From: CAZRWH01 sp964603905
Lineage (GTDB): Bacteria > Patescibacteriota > Gracilibacteria > UBA1369 > UBA12470
Direction: 5' to 3'
NCBI GenBank assembly: GCA_964603905.1
Contig: CAZRWH010000008.1
Span: forward strand, 1 to 44,836
Length of the DNA stretch: 44,836 nt
The first letter of the stretch is position 1; each line of letters begins with the position of its first letter. A program made the position numbers and the translations under genes. Shown here in pieces: positions 8,937 through 17,815 of this stretch. A model generated the notes under the pieces. It made no database searches and was not told the origin of the DNA. It saw nothing but the letters and a program-made list of their open reading frames with translations.

Positions 8937-8947
8937 TGCCGGCGGCA
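8937..8947. promoter_or_regulatory. Palindrome TGCCG-G-CGGCA, possible operator
   Basis: A perfect 5-base-arm inverted repeat lies in the 189-base space between the divergent operon and the TrmB-like gene. The same CGGCA/TGCCG words recur at 9000-9017 around the -10 box. A regulator site is a reasonable guess; the regulator could be the neighbouring TrmB-like protein. Confidence 0.4.
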
Positions 8948-8983
8948 GCAACTCCCGCCATCGCCCCAAACCTATACACCTGC

Positions 8984-9017
8984 TTGACAAAACACACGCC
9001 GGCAGTTACCATTGCCG
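8984..9017 (+). promoter_or_regulatory. Promoter of the TrmB-like gene with inverted repeat over the -10
   Basis: TTGACA (8984-8989), 17-base spacer, TACCAT (9007-9012). The -10 lies exactly in the 8-base loop of an inverted repeat CGGCA (9000-9004) and TGCCG (9013-9017). A protein bound there would block RNA polymerase, so autoregulation is plausible. The start codon is 23 bases downstream of the -10. Confidence 0.6.
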
Positions 9018-9035
9018 CTCAATAACACAACAAAT

Positions 9036-9815
9036 ATGCAACAAGACATAAGCCAGTTCCTAGCAAAAATAGGACTTACGGACAAAGAAACAACCTTATA
9101 CCTAGCAAGCCTAAAACACGGACCTCAAACGGCATCAATACTAGAGAAGAAAACCGGCCTAGCGAGATCAACAGTCAACTTCGTTTTTGCAGAGCTAATT
9201 CGCAAAGGCTTTGCATCCAAAACCCAAAAGAAGAATTCAACCTACTACTCAGTAATAAAACCGAAATCAATTGGATACATAATCGACGAAAAAAAGGCTG
9301 AAATCAAAAAACTTGGATCAGACTTCGCATCAATACTCCCTTTACTAGCAAGCATGCAAAGCAACCTATCCAGCGTACCAAAAGTGAGATATTTCGAGGG
9401 AGTAGAAGGGTTATGCCGAACAGTAGACAACTGCTGCGAAAAAGATGAGACGGTATATTTCATCTCAAGCCACAACAACATGCACCCAAAGGTGAGACAA
9501 CACATCGAGAACGTATACATCCCAAAGTCAAAAAAACATGACAACAAAAACAAGATGATACTGAACGATGGACCAGAGACGGAAGAGTACATAGAAAAAG
9601 CAGAAGGAGTTTATGACGAGGTGATCAAGGTAAAACCAGAAGAAATCCCATTCAAACTAACAACAGCAGTACACGGCAACACAACCCTGCTAATATCATA
9701 TGCCCCCGAAGACATGTCAGGGATAATAATAGAAAACCAGCTCATCGCTGACCACATGAAAAGCATATACAAAGCTTTGGCAAAGAGCTTTACAAACCAA
9801 GCAGCTCCCAAATAG
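9036..9815 (+). CDS. TrmB-like winged-helix regulator, copy 1
   Basis: 259 residues from the ATG at 9036; an upstream in-frame TTG at 9012 falls within the promoter, and the paralogue begins at the equivalent Met. Residues 1-75 form a winged helix of the TrmB type (LTDKETTLYLASLKHG, then ARSTVNFVFAEL as recognition helix). A short coiled linker leads to a C-terminal domain with KVRYFEGVEG, a conserved CC pair and HNNMHPK, like the PLD-like effector domain of TrmB proteins, which in archaea senses sugars. The ligand here is unknown. It is divergent to the seven-gene operon starting at 8846 and is its likely regulator. Its 3' end overlaps the convergent protease gene by 26 bases. The paralogue is 27486-28250. 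Confidence 0.75.
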   Translation: MQQDISQFLAKIGLTDKETTLYLASLKHGPQTASILEKKTGLARSTVNFVFAELIRKGFASKTQKKNSTYYSVIKPKSIGYIIDEKKAEIKKLGSDFASILPLLASMQSNLSSVPKVRYFEGVEGLCRTVDNCCEKDETVYFISSHNNMHPKVRQHIENVYIPKSKKHDNKNKMILNDGPETEEYIEKAEGVYDEVIKVKPEEIPFKLTTAVHGNTTLLISYAPEDMSGIIIENQLIADHMKSIYKALAKSFTNQAAPK

Positions 9816-11877
9816 ACCTACAAACATCACCCCTTGTTCGACCTGCACCAGGCTCAAAAACACCGCCTTCTTCCTCAAACAAAATTCCAAGCTCAAAAGC
9901 CAAATCGACATAACCGGCATACCAAGCAGTAGGCCACGTATCTGAATACGGCGTCCCCCCAACAACATCCTGACCTTCATCAACTTCATATCCTGCAACC
10001 ATGAGGAGCATTTTGAGCGCCTCAACTTTATTCACCTCATTCCCAGGATAAAAACTTCCATCCCCATANNNNNNNNNNNNNNNNNNNNNNNNNNNNNNNN
10101 NNNNNNNNNNNNNNNNNNNNNNNNNNNNNNNNNNNNNNNNNNNNNNNNNNNNNNNNNNNNNNNNNNNNGCCTCATGCGAAACAGGCAAATCATCAAAGAA
10201 AAACTGCTGTGTATAACCAACAACCTGATCAGAATCCTCAATAAACTCCCCCTCAGCAGAATAAGCCTCCACCACAAAATAATAGACCCCATTATTCTCA
10301 AGATCATCAACAGTTTTCGTCGTAATCCAAGCCTGCTCAACCTCATACTCTTCGGTAAACACACCGTCCTCAACACCCACATGAACAATATAATGATCAA
10401 TATCCATTCCAGCGAGCCTATTCCAAGTCAAAGTCACAGAATCATCATCATAAGACATCACCTCAAGCCTAATATCAGTAAACCACCTCCTGCCATCAGC
10501 ATTTTCCCCATACTCCTGCCCCTCCTTATGCTCTAACTCTTTGATAAAATCCACACCATCAATATGCCCCTCATCAACACCAGAAAACTCACCAAACTCA
10601 GCAGAATAATAATAAACATGCCCTATATCAAAAACCGTATCATTACTCCTGTCTAGATCCGAATTATAAGGAGAAACCACAACATAAATCATGTCATAAG
10701 CATCAGCACCTTCAAAAACCAAATCCGTATAAGCATAATCAACATCAACAATCCGTTTATCAACACTTTCCAAATCAAAACCACCTTCATAAGAATAAGG
10801 AACAAAAGCAATTCCCATCTCAACAATTTCATTTTTCACAACACCAAACCTCAAATCACCTCCGGCCTCCTCAGGAACCTCAAAAGAAATATAATTAGAA
10901 CTAAAAAGAGCAGGACTCATCGACAAAGGAGGAGACTGATTTGCAACAGACGCAACATCCCACTCACGCATCATATAAACCTCAGGATAAAAGTCCCCCT
11001 CCTCATAAACCTGTTCATGCGCCAAATTCCAAACTGTAAAATCCATATAAACATCCTTTAACGAATCACCTCTATCCTCAACCGTAGCATTAACCGCATC
11101 ATAAACATCAAAAACTGTTCGCTCATCTAGATAATCCACATCAAAAAGATACCCCCACATATCAACAATCACACTGTCATCCTCATAATATTCAGACAAA
11201 AATTGTGGCCACGCAACAAGCGCATATTCAAAAAACGAGTCATAAGGAACCACTCCAGAGAAGATCGAATAATCAGGATAAGTAAAATAGTCTTCCATAT
11301 ACAAAACATAATCGTTCCCATCGTCATAAACATACTCCTCAGCCCAAACAGCAGTAGCCTCAGAAAAATTCAACTCATGATAATTATCCTGCAAATAAGG
11401 ATCATAACCAAATTGAATACAGTGCATAAATTCATGAGCAATAGTCGCCTTCATAAGCTCATCAGGCAACCAAGGATCCAAAGCCATATAAGGAGTAAGA
11501 TCTGTCAAAATCGATGCAATACCGATAGTATCACCCAAGAGATACTGATACCTATCATCCATTATTATTGGAACATACCACCCCTCATCAACAGGAGCAT
11601 CAAAACCAAGATCATCAACCTGTCTCGACCACGAATACTCAGCATAATAAGCAACCTCCTCAATAACATCCGGAATTCCATCCTGATCCGAGTCGGTTTG
11701 CATATAAATCATCTGATCAAATTCAATCTGAAAATGCTCAGTATAGATCTGATAATCCTTGAATTCCCCCTCCCAAATACCACTAATAAAAATCCCTCCA
11801 TGCGAGATAGGCGCAAAAACAGGGACTAAACCAAGTACTATCGAAACAACCAGAGAAAAAGACATTTTTGTTTTCAC
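9790..11877 (-). CDS. Surface zinc metalloprotease-like protein with FN3 and SLH regions (contains a gap)
   Basis: A signal peptide (1-27) leads to a mature protein with a DxDxDG calcium loop (62-68) and a metalloprotease-like core: HEFMH at 148-152 and SEATAVWAEE at about 172-181, giving a gluzincin-type Glu ligand, as in MXAN_6640-type putative peptidases. A fibronectin type III-like region follows, then DDLPVSHE, a 100-N gap, and an S-layer-homology-like repeat (YGDGSFYPGNEVNKVEALK pattern). SLH repeats bind cell-wall polymers, so the protein is probably attached outside the cell. The gap (10069-10168) hides an unknown number of residues, perhaps more SLH repeats. Very acidic composition, common for secreted proteins. 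Convergent overlap with the TrmB-like gene at the 3' end. Confidence 0.75.
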   Translation of the reverse strand: MKTKMSFSLVVSIVLGLVPVFAPISHGGIFISGIWEGEFKDYQIYTEHFQIEFDQMIYMQTDSDQDGIPDVIEEVAYYAEYSWSRQVDDLGFDAPVDEGWYVPIIMDDRYQYLLGDTIGIASILTDLTPYMALDPWLPDELMKATIAHEFMHCIQFGYDPYLQDNYHELNFSEATAVWAEEYVYDDGNDYVLYMEDYFTYPDYSIFSGVVPYDSFFEYALVAWPQFLSEYYEDDSVIVDMWGYLFDVDYLDERTVFDVYDAVNATVEDRGDSLKDVYMDFTVWNLAHEQVYEEGDFYPEVYMMREWDVASVANQSPPLSMSPALFSSNYISFEVPEEAGGDLRFGVVKNEIVEMGIAFVPYSYEGGFDLESVDKRIVDVDYAYTDLVFEGADAYDMIYVVVSPYNSDLDRSNDTVFDIGHVYYYSAEFGEFSGVDEGHIDGVDFIKELEHKEGQEYGENADGRRWFTDIRLEVMSYDDDSVTLTWNRLAGMDIDHYIVHVGVEDGVFTEEYEVEQAWITTKTVDDLENNGVYYFVVEAYSAEGEFIEDSDQVVGYTQQFFFDDLPVSHEXXXXXXXXXXXXXXXXXXXXXXXXXXXXXXXXXXYGDGSFYPGNEVNKVEALKMLLMVAGYEVDEGQDVVGGTPYSDTWPTAWYAGYVDLAFELGILFEEEGGVFEPGAGRTRGDVCRSIWELLGL
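10069..10168. other. Assembly gap (100 N) inside the protease gene
   Basis: The N run is a placeholder length. The two flanks do not resemble each other, so unlike the gaps at 33878 and 36567 this one probably hides real sequence. It falls inside the SLH region. Confidence 0.9.
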
Positions 11878-11911
11878 AAGTATGACTTTACCAGAAAATC
11901 GAAAGTTCGCA

Positions 11912-11958
11912 ATTAGTGATTAGTCGACAGTGGACAGCGAACAGTGAACAGTGGATAA
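11912..11958. repeat. Heptad repeat island (RACAGYG words)
   Basis: Six consecutive 7-base words: ATTAGTG, ATTAGTC, GACAGTG, GACAGCG, AACAGTG, AACAGTG. It lies between divergent priA and the protease gene. The same words (AGTGGAC, AGTGAAC) recur at 19035-19054 and, on the other strand, at 35380-35414. Confidence 0.75.
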
Positions 11959-11995
11959 AACAACCAACTTCTTCATTCTAAAAAAATACTATATG

Positions 11996-12029
11996 CTACA
12001 ACTACCACTACAACTACCTACTACCTACC
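11996..12029. repeat. Simple ACTACC/ACTACAA repeat abutting priA start
   Basis: A low-complexity array of ACTACC, ACTACA and ACTACCT words runs up to the base before the priA GTG. The same words precede lgt at 17783-17813 and, on the other strand, truB at 33687-33719. Confidence 0.7.
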
Positions 12030-13588
12030 GTGTACGCAGAAATCCTCCTAAACCAGAAATACTCGAACGTCAGAGAAACGTTCACCTACAAGATCCCTGA
12101 AGAACTAAAAGTTCAGATAGGATCTGTTGTTCAAGCACCATACACAAACAAAAAACGAGGAGGAATCGTGCTTTCATTAACAGAAGAAAAACCTTCATTC
12201 AAGACAAGAGAAATAATCAAAATCAACGACCTCTACCCACAACTACGGCCGTGGCAACTGGAAACAGCCAAATTCATATCTGATCATTATGTCGCAAGCC
12301 TATACAAAACCTTCAAGCTTTTTTTGCCAGGCAAGATATGGGACATGAGAGGTAAAAACGAAACCCCAGAAGAAAAAAACACAGAAATAACGCTACCAAA
12401 ACTCACCCCAAACAAAGCACAAAAAACCGCTCTTACAAGCCTAAATTCAAAAACCAAGAACAAATTTCTTATACACGGAATTACNNNNNNNNNNNNNNNN
12501 NNNNNNNNNNNNNNNNNNNNNNNNNNNNNNNNNNNNNNNNNNNNNNNNNNNNNNNNNNNNNNNNNNNNNNNNNNNNNNNNNNNNTTGTAGATATGAGAGA
12601 GGAACTTAAAAAACGAAATTTCGGAATTTTCTCGGATTCACTAGAAGAGAAACTCACAAAAACATTAGAAGAAGGCAAACAAGCAATACTTTTCCTAAAC
12701 AGAAGAGGAACAGCATCATCAATAACCTGCAGAGAATGCGGATACTCCCCAGAATGCGAAAACTGCTCGGTCAAAATGACCTTCCACAAATCGAAATTTG
12801 GCAACAGAAGCATCCTAGTTTGCCACCACTGCGCCAGCAAAAAACCTTCACCAACAGCATGTCCAACATGCGGAAGCATTTACATAAAGAACATCGGGAT
12901 AGGCACAGAAAGAGTTGAACAAGAAATTTGCACACAATTCCCAGAAGCCCGCATCCTAAGGGCAGATAGGGACACTGTAAAAACACGCGATGACTTCCCT
13001 TATATTTACAAAACCTTCCGCGAACACAAAGCCGACATCCTTATCGGAACCCAGATGATAGGAAAAGGGCTCGACATATCAAACGTATCACTAGTTGCAG
13101 TAATACTCGCAGACATAGGACTTCATATCCCCGATTTCCGTGCACAAGAACACATATTCCACACCCTTGCACAGGTCTCAGGACGTGCAGGACGCCGAAA
13201 AGAACAAGGCGAAGTAGTAATCCAAACATACACACCGGATAATTTCGCAATCAAAACAGCTGCAGAGCACAACTTCAACAAGTTTTATGAAGAAGAAATC
13301 AAAATCAGAGAGAAGCTGTCTCTCCCCCCTTTCACAAAACTAATCAAGCTAACATACCTAGACACGAATTTTGAAAAAGCAAAAAGAGAGTGCGAAAAAG
13401 CAGAAAAATCACTGGAAGACGTGGAAGCAACCAGCGCCCCCGCGCTAATCAGCAGAAAAAACGGCAAATACCACTACAATTTATTCCTGAAAGCACCAAG
13501 CTTTGACACAATAATGCCAAAAATCCGCGAAATAGTATCGGCAGACGAGAATTGGAGGATAGACGTTGACCCGTTAGTTACGGTTTAA
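12030..13588 (+). CDS. priA: Primosomal helicase PriA, split by an assembly gap
   Basis: PriA restarts stalled replication forks as a 3'-5' DNA helicase. The first part (12030-12484, GTG start) is the N-terminal DNA-binding region and ends at LIHGIT, just before the Walker A motif GSGKTEV expected in PriA. The second part (12585-13588) begins VDMREE and has the eight-Cys zinc region (CRECG, CENC, CHHC, CPTCG), the helicase motifs GTQMIGKGLD and QVSGRAGR and the C-terminal domain. From family knowledge about 200 residues (Walker A to the DEEH box and beyond) should lie between, far more than the 100 N shown, and the two parts are out of frame as drawn. So this is an assembly artefact, not a broken gene. 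No separate promoter is obvious because the start abuts a repeat. Confidence 0.92.
12485..12584. other. Assembly gap (100 N) inside priA
   Basis: The flanks are not duplicated, and the protein lacks the whole first helicase lobe, so about 600 bases are estimated to be missing. Confidence 0.9.
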
Positions 13589-13612
13589 CTTCAACAAAAA
13601 ATCGTGTACTAT
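13584..13612 (+). promoter_or_regulatory. Possible trpS promoter
   Basis: TTTAAC (13584-13589), 17 bases, TACTAT (13607-13612), 28 bases before the trpS ATG. The -35 begins inside the last codons of priA. The -10 is good and the -35 weak. Confidence 0.35.
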
Positions 13613-13640
13613 ACGGCAGACGTTAATAATCAAAACAAAT

Positions 13641-14615
13641 ATGACAAAGCGTGTTCTTTCTGGCATGCAGCCTTCTGGGAAGCCCCATCTTGGGAATTAC
13701 TTGGGAGCGATGAAGCCTCATATAGACCTTCAAGACAAACATGAGTGTTTTTATTTTCTAGCAAATTATCACGCTCTCACAACTGTTAAAAACGGAGATG
13801 AACTCAGCGACATGACAACCAACTTGGCCATCGATTATCTCGCATTGGGGATTGATCCTGACAAGACCGTGTTTTTCAAACAAAGCGACATTCCAGAAGT
13901 AACCGAGCTAACGTGGATTATTTCAACACTAGCGCCATTTGGACTACTTGAGAGAGCACATGCATGGAAAGACGCACTTGCAAAAGGCAAAAAGAATCCA
14001 ACAGTAGGACTTTTTAGCTACCCTATCCTAATGGCAGCAGACATATTAGCTTACGATTCGGAGCTTGTACCTGTAGGAAAAGACCAAAAACAACACATCG
14101 AAATTACTCGAGATATTGCCAACACTTTCAACCACATTTACGGAGAAACATTCGTTGTACCTGAAGATTTGATCAAAAAAGAAGTAGCAACAATCGTAGG
14201 AACAGACGGCGTACACAAAATGAGCAAAAGCTACGGAAACACAGTAGAAATTTTCGCACCAGAAGAAGACCTCAGAAAACAGCTAATGAGCATGGTAACA
14301 GACCCAAACCGAATTAAACGAGACGACCCAGGGAACCCAGAGGTTTGTAACGTTTTCACATTACAAAACCTATTCAATCAAGAAAAAGTCGAAGAAATCA
14401 ACAAGGGTTGCCGAGATGCATCTTGGGGATGTGTAGATTGTAAAAAATCACTAGTTGAAGCAATCATGGAAGAACTCCGTGAACCACGCAAAAAAAGAAT
14501 TGAGCTAAGCCAGAATTTGGACTACATTAATGAGGTGTTAAAAAACGGAGCAACAAGAGCAAGAGAGGTAGCCGCAAAAACTCTCGACCGAGTAAGAGAA
14601 ATGACCGGATTATAG
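13641..14615 (+). CDS. trpS: Tryptophan--tRNA ligase
   Basis: 324 residues, the usual length for bacterial TrpRS. It charges tRNA-Trp with tryptophan using ATP. Class I signatures are present: SGMQPSGKPHLGNYLGA, containing the HIGH-equivalent PHLGN near residue 17, and KMSKS near residue 197. The sequence continues through the MVTDP and anticodon-binding C-terminal helices to GATRAREVA. It follows priA by 52 bases and precedes pyrG by 34 bases in the same direction. Codon use here is more mixed than in the neighbouring priA. No oddities. Confidence 0.97.
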   Translation: MTKRVLSGMQPSGKPHLGNYLGAMKPHIDLQDKHECFYFLANYHALTTVKNGDELSDMTTNLAIDYLALGIDPDKTVFFKQSDIPEVTELTWIISTLAPFGLLERAHAWKDALAKGKKNPTVGLFSYPILMAADILAYDSELVPVGKDQKQHIEITRDIANTFNHIYGETFVVPEDLIKKEVATIVGTDGVHKMSKSYGNTVEIFAPEEDLRKQLMSMVTDPNRIKRDDPGNPEVCNVFTLQNLFNQEKVEEINKGCRDASWGCVDCKKSLVEAIMEELREPRKKRIELSQNLDYINEVLKNGATRAREVAAKTLDRVREMTGL

Positions 14616-14649
14616 AAATACCAAATCTTCAATCTTCAATTAAAATAAA

Positions 14650-16263
14650 ATGACCAAATACATATTCGTAACAGGAGGCGTCTGTTCTTCACTAGGGAAA
14701 GGTATTGCAGCAGCATCTATCGGAACCCTTCTTAAGGCCTCCGGCTTTAAGGTATTCACACAAAAACTGGACCCATATCTAAACGTAGATCCAGGGACAA
14801 TGAGTCCTTTCCAGCATGGAGAAGTATTTGTTACAGACGACGGAGCAGAAACAGATCTAGATCTAGGACATTACGAAAGGTTTATTGGAGAGCACTTGAA
14901 TGCAAACTCAAGCGTATCAACAGGAAAGGTTTACACAACCGTACTGGAAAAAGAACGCCGTGGAGATTTCCTCGGACGAACTATTCAAATCATTCCTCAC
15001 ATAACAGGAGAAATCAAAAACAGAATCCTAACTGCAGGAAAAAAGAGCGGAGCTGACATTGTACTTTGTGAAATAGGAGGAACAGTAGGAGATATTGAAG
15101 GACAGCCATTCCTAGAAGCAATCAGACAACTTGGACACGAGCTTGGACACGAGAACACACTTTTCGTTCATCTGACACTTCTACCTTACCTAAAAGCTTC
15201 AAAAGAGCTTAAGACAAAACCTACACAAGCATCGGTAAGAGAACTAAGACAAATTGGTATTCATCCAGATATCATAATTCCACGAGCTGACTACCCTATC
15301 ACCGACGAGCTACTAGAGAAGATTTCTCTATTCTGTGACGTAGACAAAAAAGCTGTCATCCCAGCGGTAACAGCCAACTCAATTTACGAAGTTCCACTTC
15401 AGTTACAAGAGTATAAAATCGCACAACTTGTCGCGAAGAAACTCAACCTCGGAAAGGTCAGCCCACGAATGAAAGACTGGAAAGATTTGGTAGAAAAAAT
15501 TCACGCAGACTTAGATCCATTGAAGATTGCTCTTGTTGGAAAATACACTCACCTAGAAGATGCATACATAAGTGTAATCGAATCACTCAAAATTGCTTGT
15601 TACCACGAAGGACGCAAGCTTCAAACAGTTTGGGTAGACTCAGAAAAACTTGAGAAAAAGAACAAAAAAGCATGGAAAGAGCTTGAAGAGTGCGATGGAG
15701 TTTGTGTACCAGGAGGATTCGGAATCAGAGGAACAGAAGGAAAAATAATGGCAGCCAAATATTGCCGAGAAAACAAAGTTCCATACCTAGGACTATGTCT
15801 AGGAATGCAAATACTAACAATCGAATATGCAAGGCATCTGCTAGGAGATAATGAGATCACCTCAGAAGAGTTCGACGAAGAAGAAAAGCTTTCAAAAGAC
15901 AAGTACATAATTCACTTCCTGCCAGGACAACACAAGAACCGTGCAAAAGGAGGAACATTAAGACTAGGTGCATACCCTTGTAAACTTACAAAAGACACAA
16001 AAACACGAGAACTTTATGGAAGAGCGACTGTACAAGAAAGACATCGCCATAGATACGAGGTCAACAATGCATACCGAGAAAAACTTGAAGGATCAGACTA
16101 CATCGTTGCAGGTGTTTACGAGGACGAAGACTTGGTAGAAATTGCAGAATTAAAAAATCATCCTTTCATGATTGGGTCACAGTTCCATCCTGAATTCCTA
16201 TCAAGACCAAACAAACCACACCCACTATTCCAAGGACTAATCAAGGCAGCTATTAGAAAATAA
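14650..16263 (+). CDS. pyrG: CTP synthase
   Basis: 537 residues, full length. It makes CTP from UTP, ATP and glutamine. The N-terminal synthetase domain starts with the P-loop-like VTGGVCSSLGKG (Cys where most family members have Val) and contains DPYLNVDPGTMSPFQHGEVF. The C-terminal class I glutamine amidotransferase domain has the oxyanion segment PGGFGIRG, the nucleophile elbow LGLCLGMQ and the His-Glu pair in QFHPEFLSRP. The leader (14622-14643) contains AATCTTC/AATCTTC heptad-like repeats. It is followed after four bases by the PilC-N-like gene, so the two are probably cotranscribed. Confidence 0.97.
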   Translation: MTKYIFVTGGVCSSLGKGIAAASIGTLLKASGFKVFTQKLDPYLNVDPGTMSPFQHGEVFVTDDGAETDLDLGHYERFIGEHLNANSSVSTGKVYTTVLEKERRGDFLGRTIQIIPHITGEIKNRILTAGKKSGADIVLCEIGGTVGDIEGQPFLEAIRQLGHELGHENTLFVHLTLLPYLKASKELKTKPTQASVRELRQIGIHPDIIIPRADYPITDELLEKISLFCDVDKKAVIPAVTANSIYEVPLQLQEYKIAQLVAKKLNLGKVSPRMKDWKDLVEKIHADLDPLKIALVGKYTHLEDAYISVIESLKIACYHEGRKLQTVWVDSEKLEKKNKKAWKELEECDGVCVPGGFGIRGTEGKIMAAKYCRENKVPYLGLCLGMQILTIEYARHLLGDNEITSEEFDEEEKLSKDKYIIHFLPGQHKNRAKGGTLRLGAYPCKLTKDTKTRELYGRATVQERHRHRYEVNNAYREKLEGSDYIVAGVYEDEDLVEIAELKNHPFMIGSQFHPEFLSRPNKPHPLFQGLIKAAIRK

Positions 16264-16267
16264 AAAT

Positions 16268-17710
16268 ATGCCACAATTCAAATACACAGCGGTCACCCAA
16301 GATAACCAGAAAATGACTGGTAGCTTAGCCGCCGCTGATGAGAATGCGGCAAGAAACGAACTAAACCAGTTGGGACTAGCGATTTTGAGCATAGACAAGG
16401 TCTCTTCAGACGAGCCAACTCCCCAATCAACACCACCCCAACAACCCCAAGTACAACCGACTGATCAAGCGCCTGCACAACCAAAACAAGAAGAAGCTCC
16501 AGTAGAAACGACCGAAACAACAGTGTTTGAATTTGAAGCAAGAGACAAAGCAGGAAAAAAAGTCATAGGGACAATCCCAGGCAAAGACAAGCTGTCCGTA
16601 ATCGCACGACTAATACACGAATATAGCTTCGACATAACATATTTAAGCAAAAAAGATTCGCCTCAAGCAGAAAAAGATCATGACCGACAAACAGGAGTTG
16701 CTGATCTTGTAGAACAAGCAAAAAAACTGGAAACCATAACAAAACAAGAAGAGGAGACAGAATCACAAGACGCAAATTTCAGAGCAAAACAGCAAGCTCT
16801 TCTATCAAAAGTTGATTACGTCCTCGAGAAAATCAAAGAGGTCCTACAAAAATTCGACTCAGAGATCAAACCCGAAAACAAAAAACTAATCCAAGGCTAC
16901 ATCGACAAACTGCTAAGAATCAAAAACAGCACCAACCTTGAATATATCGAGCACACAACAGAGGAACTTCTAAAAAAGATCCAAGACCAAGAGATATTCC
17001 TACACAAAGAGACCCTACAAAAAGAAAAAGCGGCTTTGATGATCGAAAGTCAAAAGCTGATGACTTCCCTACACTCGACCAAGTCTCACAAACCAACGTT
17101 CATAGAAGATTTACAGAAAAAAACATCAGGAATCAAAATAAAATTCGTCCAAGACTTCGCAACACAAATCGCAAAAAAATTCGAACCAGATCCAGAAGTA
17201 ATCTCTCTAAAATCAATAATAAAAGCCAACACCAAGCAAATCCTTACATACTCTAAAATTTGGCTAAAATCATCAGGACCAGAAGCCAAAAACCAGGTTT
17301 CACAAACAATCCGAGAACTAATTCAAGAACGCAACAAACTCAAGAGCCAACTTAAAACACTCCAGAAGAGCAAACGCACAAAGGTCATAAAAAAACCAAC
17401 ACTAAAACCTGTAGACGACACATTGGCAGCAGAAACAGCAAATTTCTTGGGGTGGCTACTCTCGTTTTACGTCATATATTACTTCGTTACATACTACTTC
17501 ACTCAGAAATCAATATCATACGAGCTCCCAATCCCATGGGACCCCAATATAGTCAACACACCATTGATTAAATATCTCGTCGCAATAGTCTTCTTATGGT
17601 ACATTTTGCTAGCAGCAAAAACCAAGTTTGCACCAAGAGCAAAATCACTCACTCCAGTCCTGAGCGTTATCGGGCTAACAGCGACAGCATTAATCATATT
17701 TAACTTCTAG
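16268..17710 (+). CDS. Membrane protein with two PilC-N-like modules and a coiled coil
   Basis: 480 residues. Residues 1-45 (PQFKYTAVTQDNQKMTGSL onward) resemble the N-terminal module of PilC/GspF, the type IV pilus and type II secretion platform protein. A Pro/Gln/Thr linker follows, then a second similar module (about 80-127, FEFEARDKAGKKVIGTI). The rest is a long charged coiled-coil region (about 140-390) and three hydrophobic segments near the C-terminus. The T2SSF membrane domains of true PilC are missing. So it is not PilC; it may be a cytoplasmic-facing scaffold that uses the PilC-N fold to dock a pilus ATPase, which is inference. It starts four bases after pyrG and ends before a repeat island. 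Confidence 0.6.
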   Translation: MPQFKYTAVTQDNQKMTGSLAAADENAARNELNQLGLAILSIDKVSSDEPTPQSTPPQQPQVQPTDQAPAQPKQEEAPVETTETTVFEFEARDKAGKKVIGTIPGKDKLSVIARLIHEYSFDITYLSKKDSPQAEKDHDRQTGVADLVEQAKKLETITKQEEETESQDANFRAKQQALLSKVDYVLEKIKEVLQKFDSEIKPENKKLIQGYIDKLLRIKNSTNLEYIEHTTEELLKKIQDQEIFLHKETLQKEKAALMIESQKLMTSLHSTKSHKPTFIEDLQKKTSGIKIKFVQDFATQIAKKFEPDPEVISLKSIIKANTKQILTYSKIWLKSSGPEAKNQVSQTIRELIQERNKLKSQLKTLQKSKRTKVIKKPTLKPVDDTLAAETANFLGWLLSFYVIYYFVTYYFTQKSISYELPIPWDPNIVNTPLIKYLVAIVFLWYILLAAKTKFAPRAKSLTPVLSVIGLTATALIIFNF

Positions 17711-17753
17711 AAGCTAGTAATCAGCAAGACACAAGTAGCAAGAACCTAGCAAA
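17711..17753. repeat. Heptad repeat island (AAGNANC words)
   Basis: Directly after the preceding stop codon come AAGCTAG, then AATCAGC, AAGACAC, AAGTAGC, AAGAACC and TAGCAAA, a degenerate 7-base period. Confidence 0.6.
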
Positions 17754-17757
17754 AAAC

Positions 17758-17776
17758 GTTTCGCCAACAGCGAAAC
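17758..17776. repeat. Hairpin GTTTCGC-CAACA-GCGAAAC upstream of lgt
   Basis: Seven perfect stem pairs and a 5-base loop, followed by ACCATG. A close relative (GTTTC, ACACAGC, GAAACACC) occurs at 32717-32733 near the end of truB. It could be a weak terminator or a small dispersed element; no T-run follows. Confidence 0.5.
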
Positions 17777-17782
17777 ACCATG

Positions 17783-17813
17783 ACTACAACTACCACTACC
17801 AACTACTACTACC
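17783..17813. repeat. Simple ACTACC/ACTACT repeat before lgt
   Basis: The run of ACTACAACTACC-type words resembles the array before priA. A start at 17780 would translate it as a Thr/Tyr stretch, which argues for the lgt start at 17816. Confidence 0.65.
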
Positions 17814-17815
17814 TA

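Noticed and set aside
9012..9035. TTG start for the first TrmB-like gene
   Set aside because: It falls on the -10 box and inverted repeat; the ATG at 9036 matches the paralogue start.
10032..10400. Minus-strand frame across the gap at 10069
   Set aside because: It is a shadow of the protease gene in another phase.
16268..17710. Annotation as PilC/GspF
   Set aside because: Only the short N-terminal module is similar; the T2SSF membrane domains are missing.
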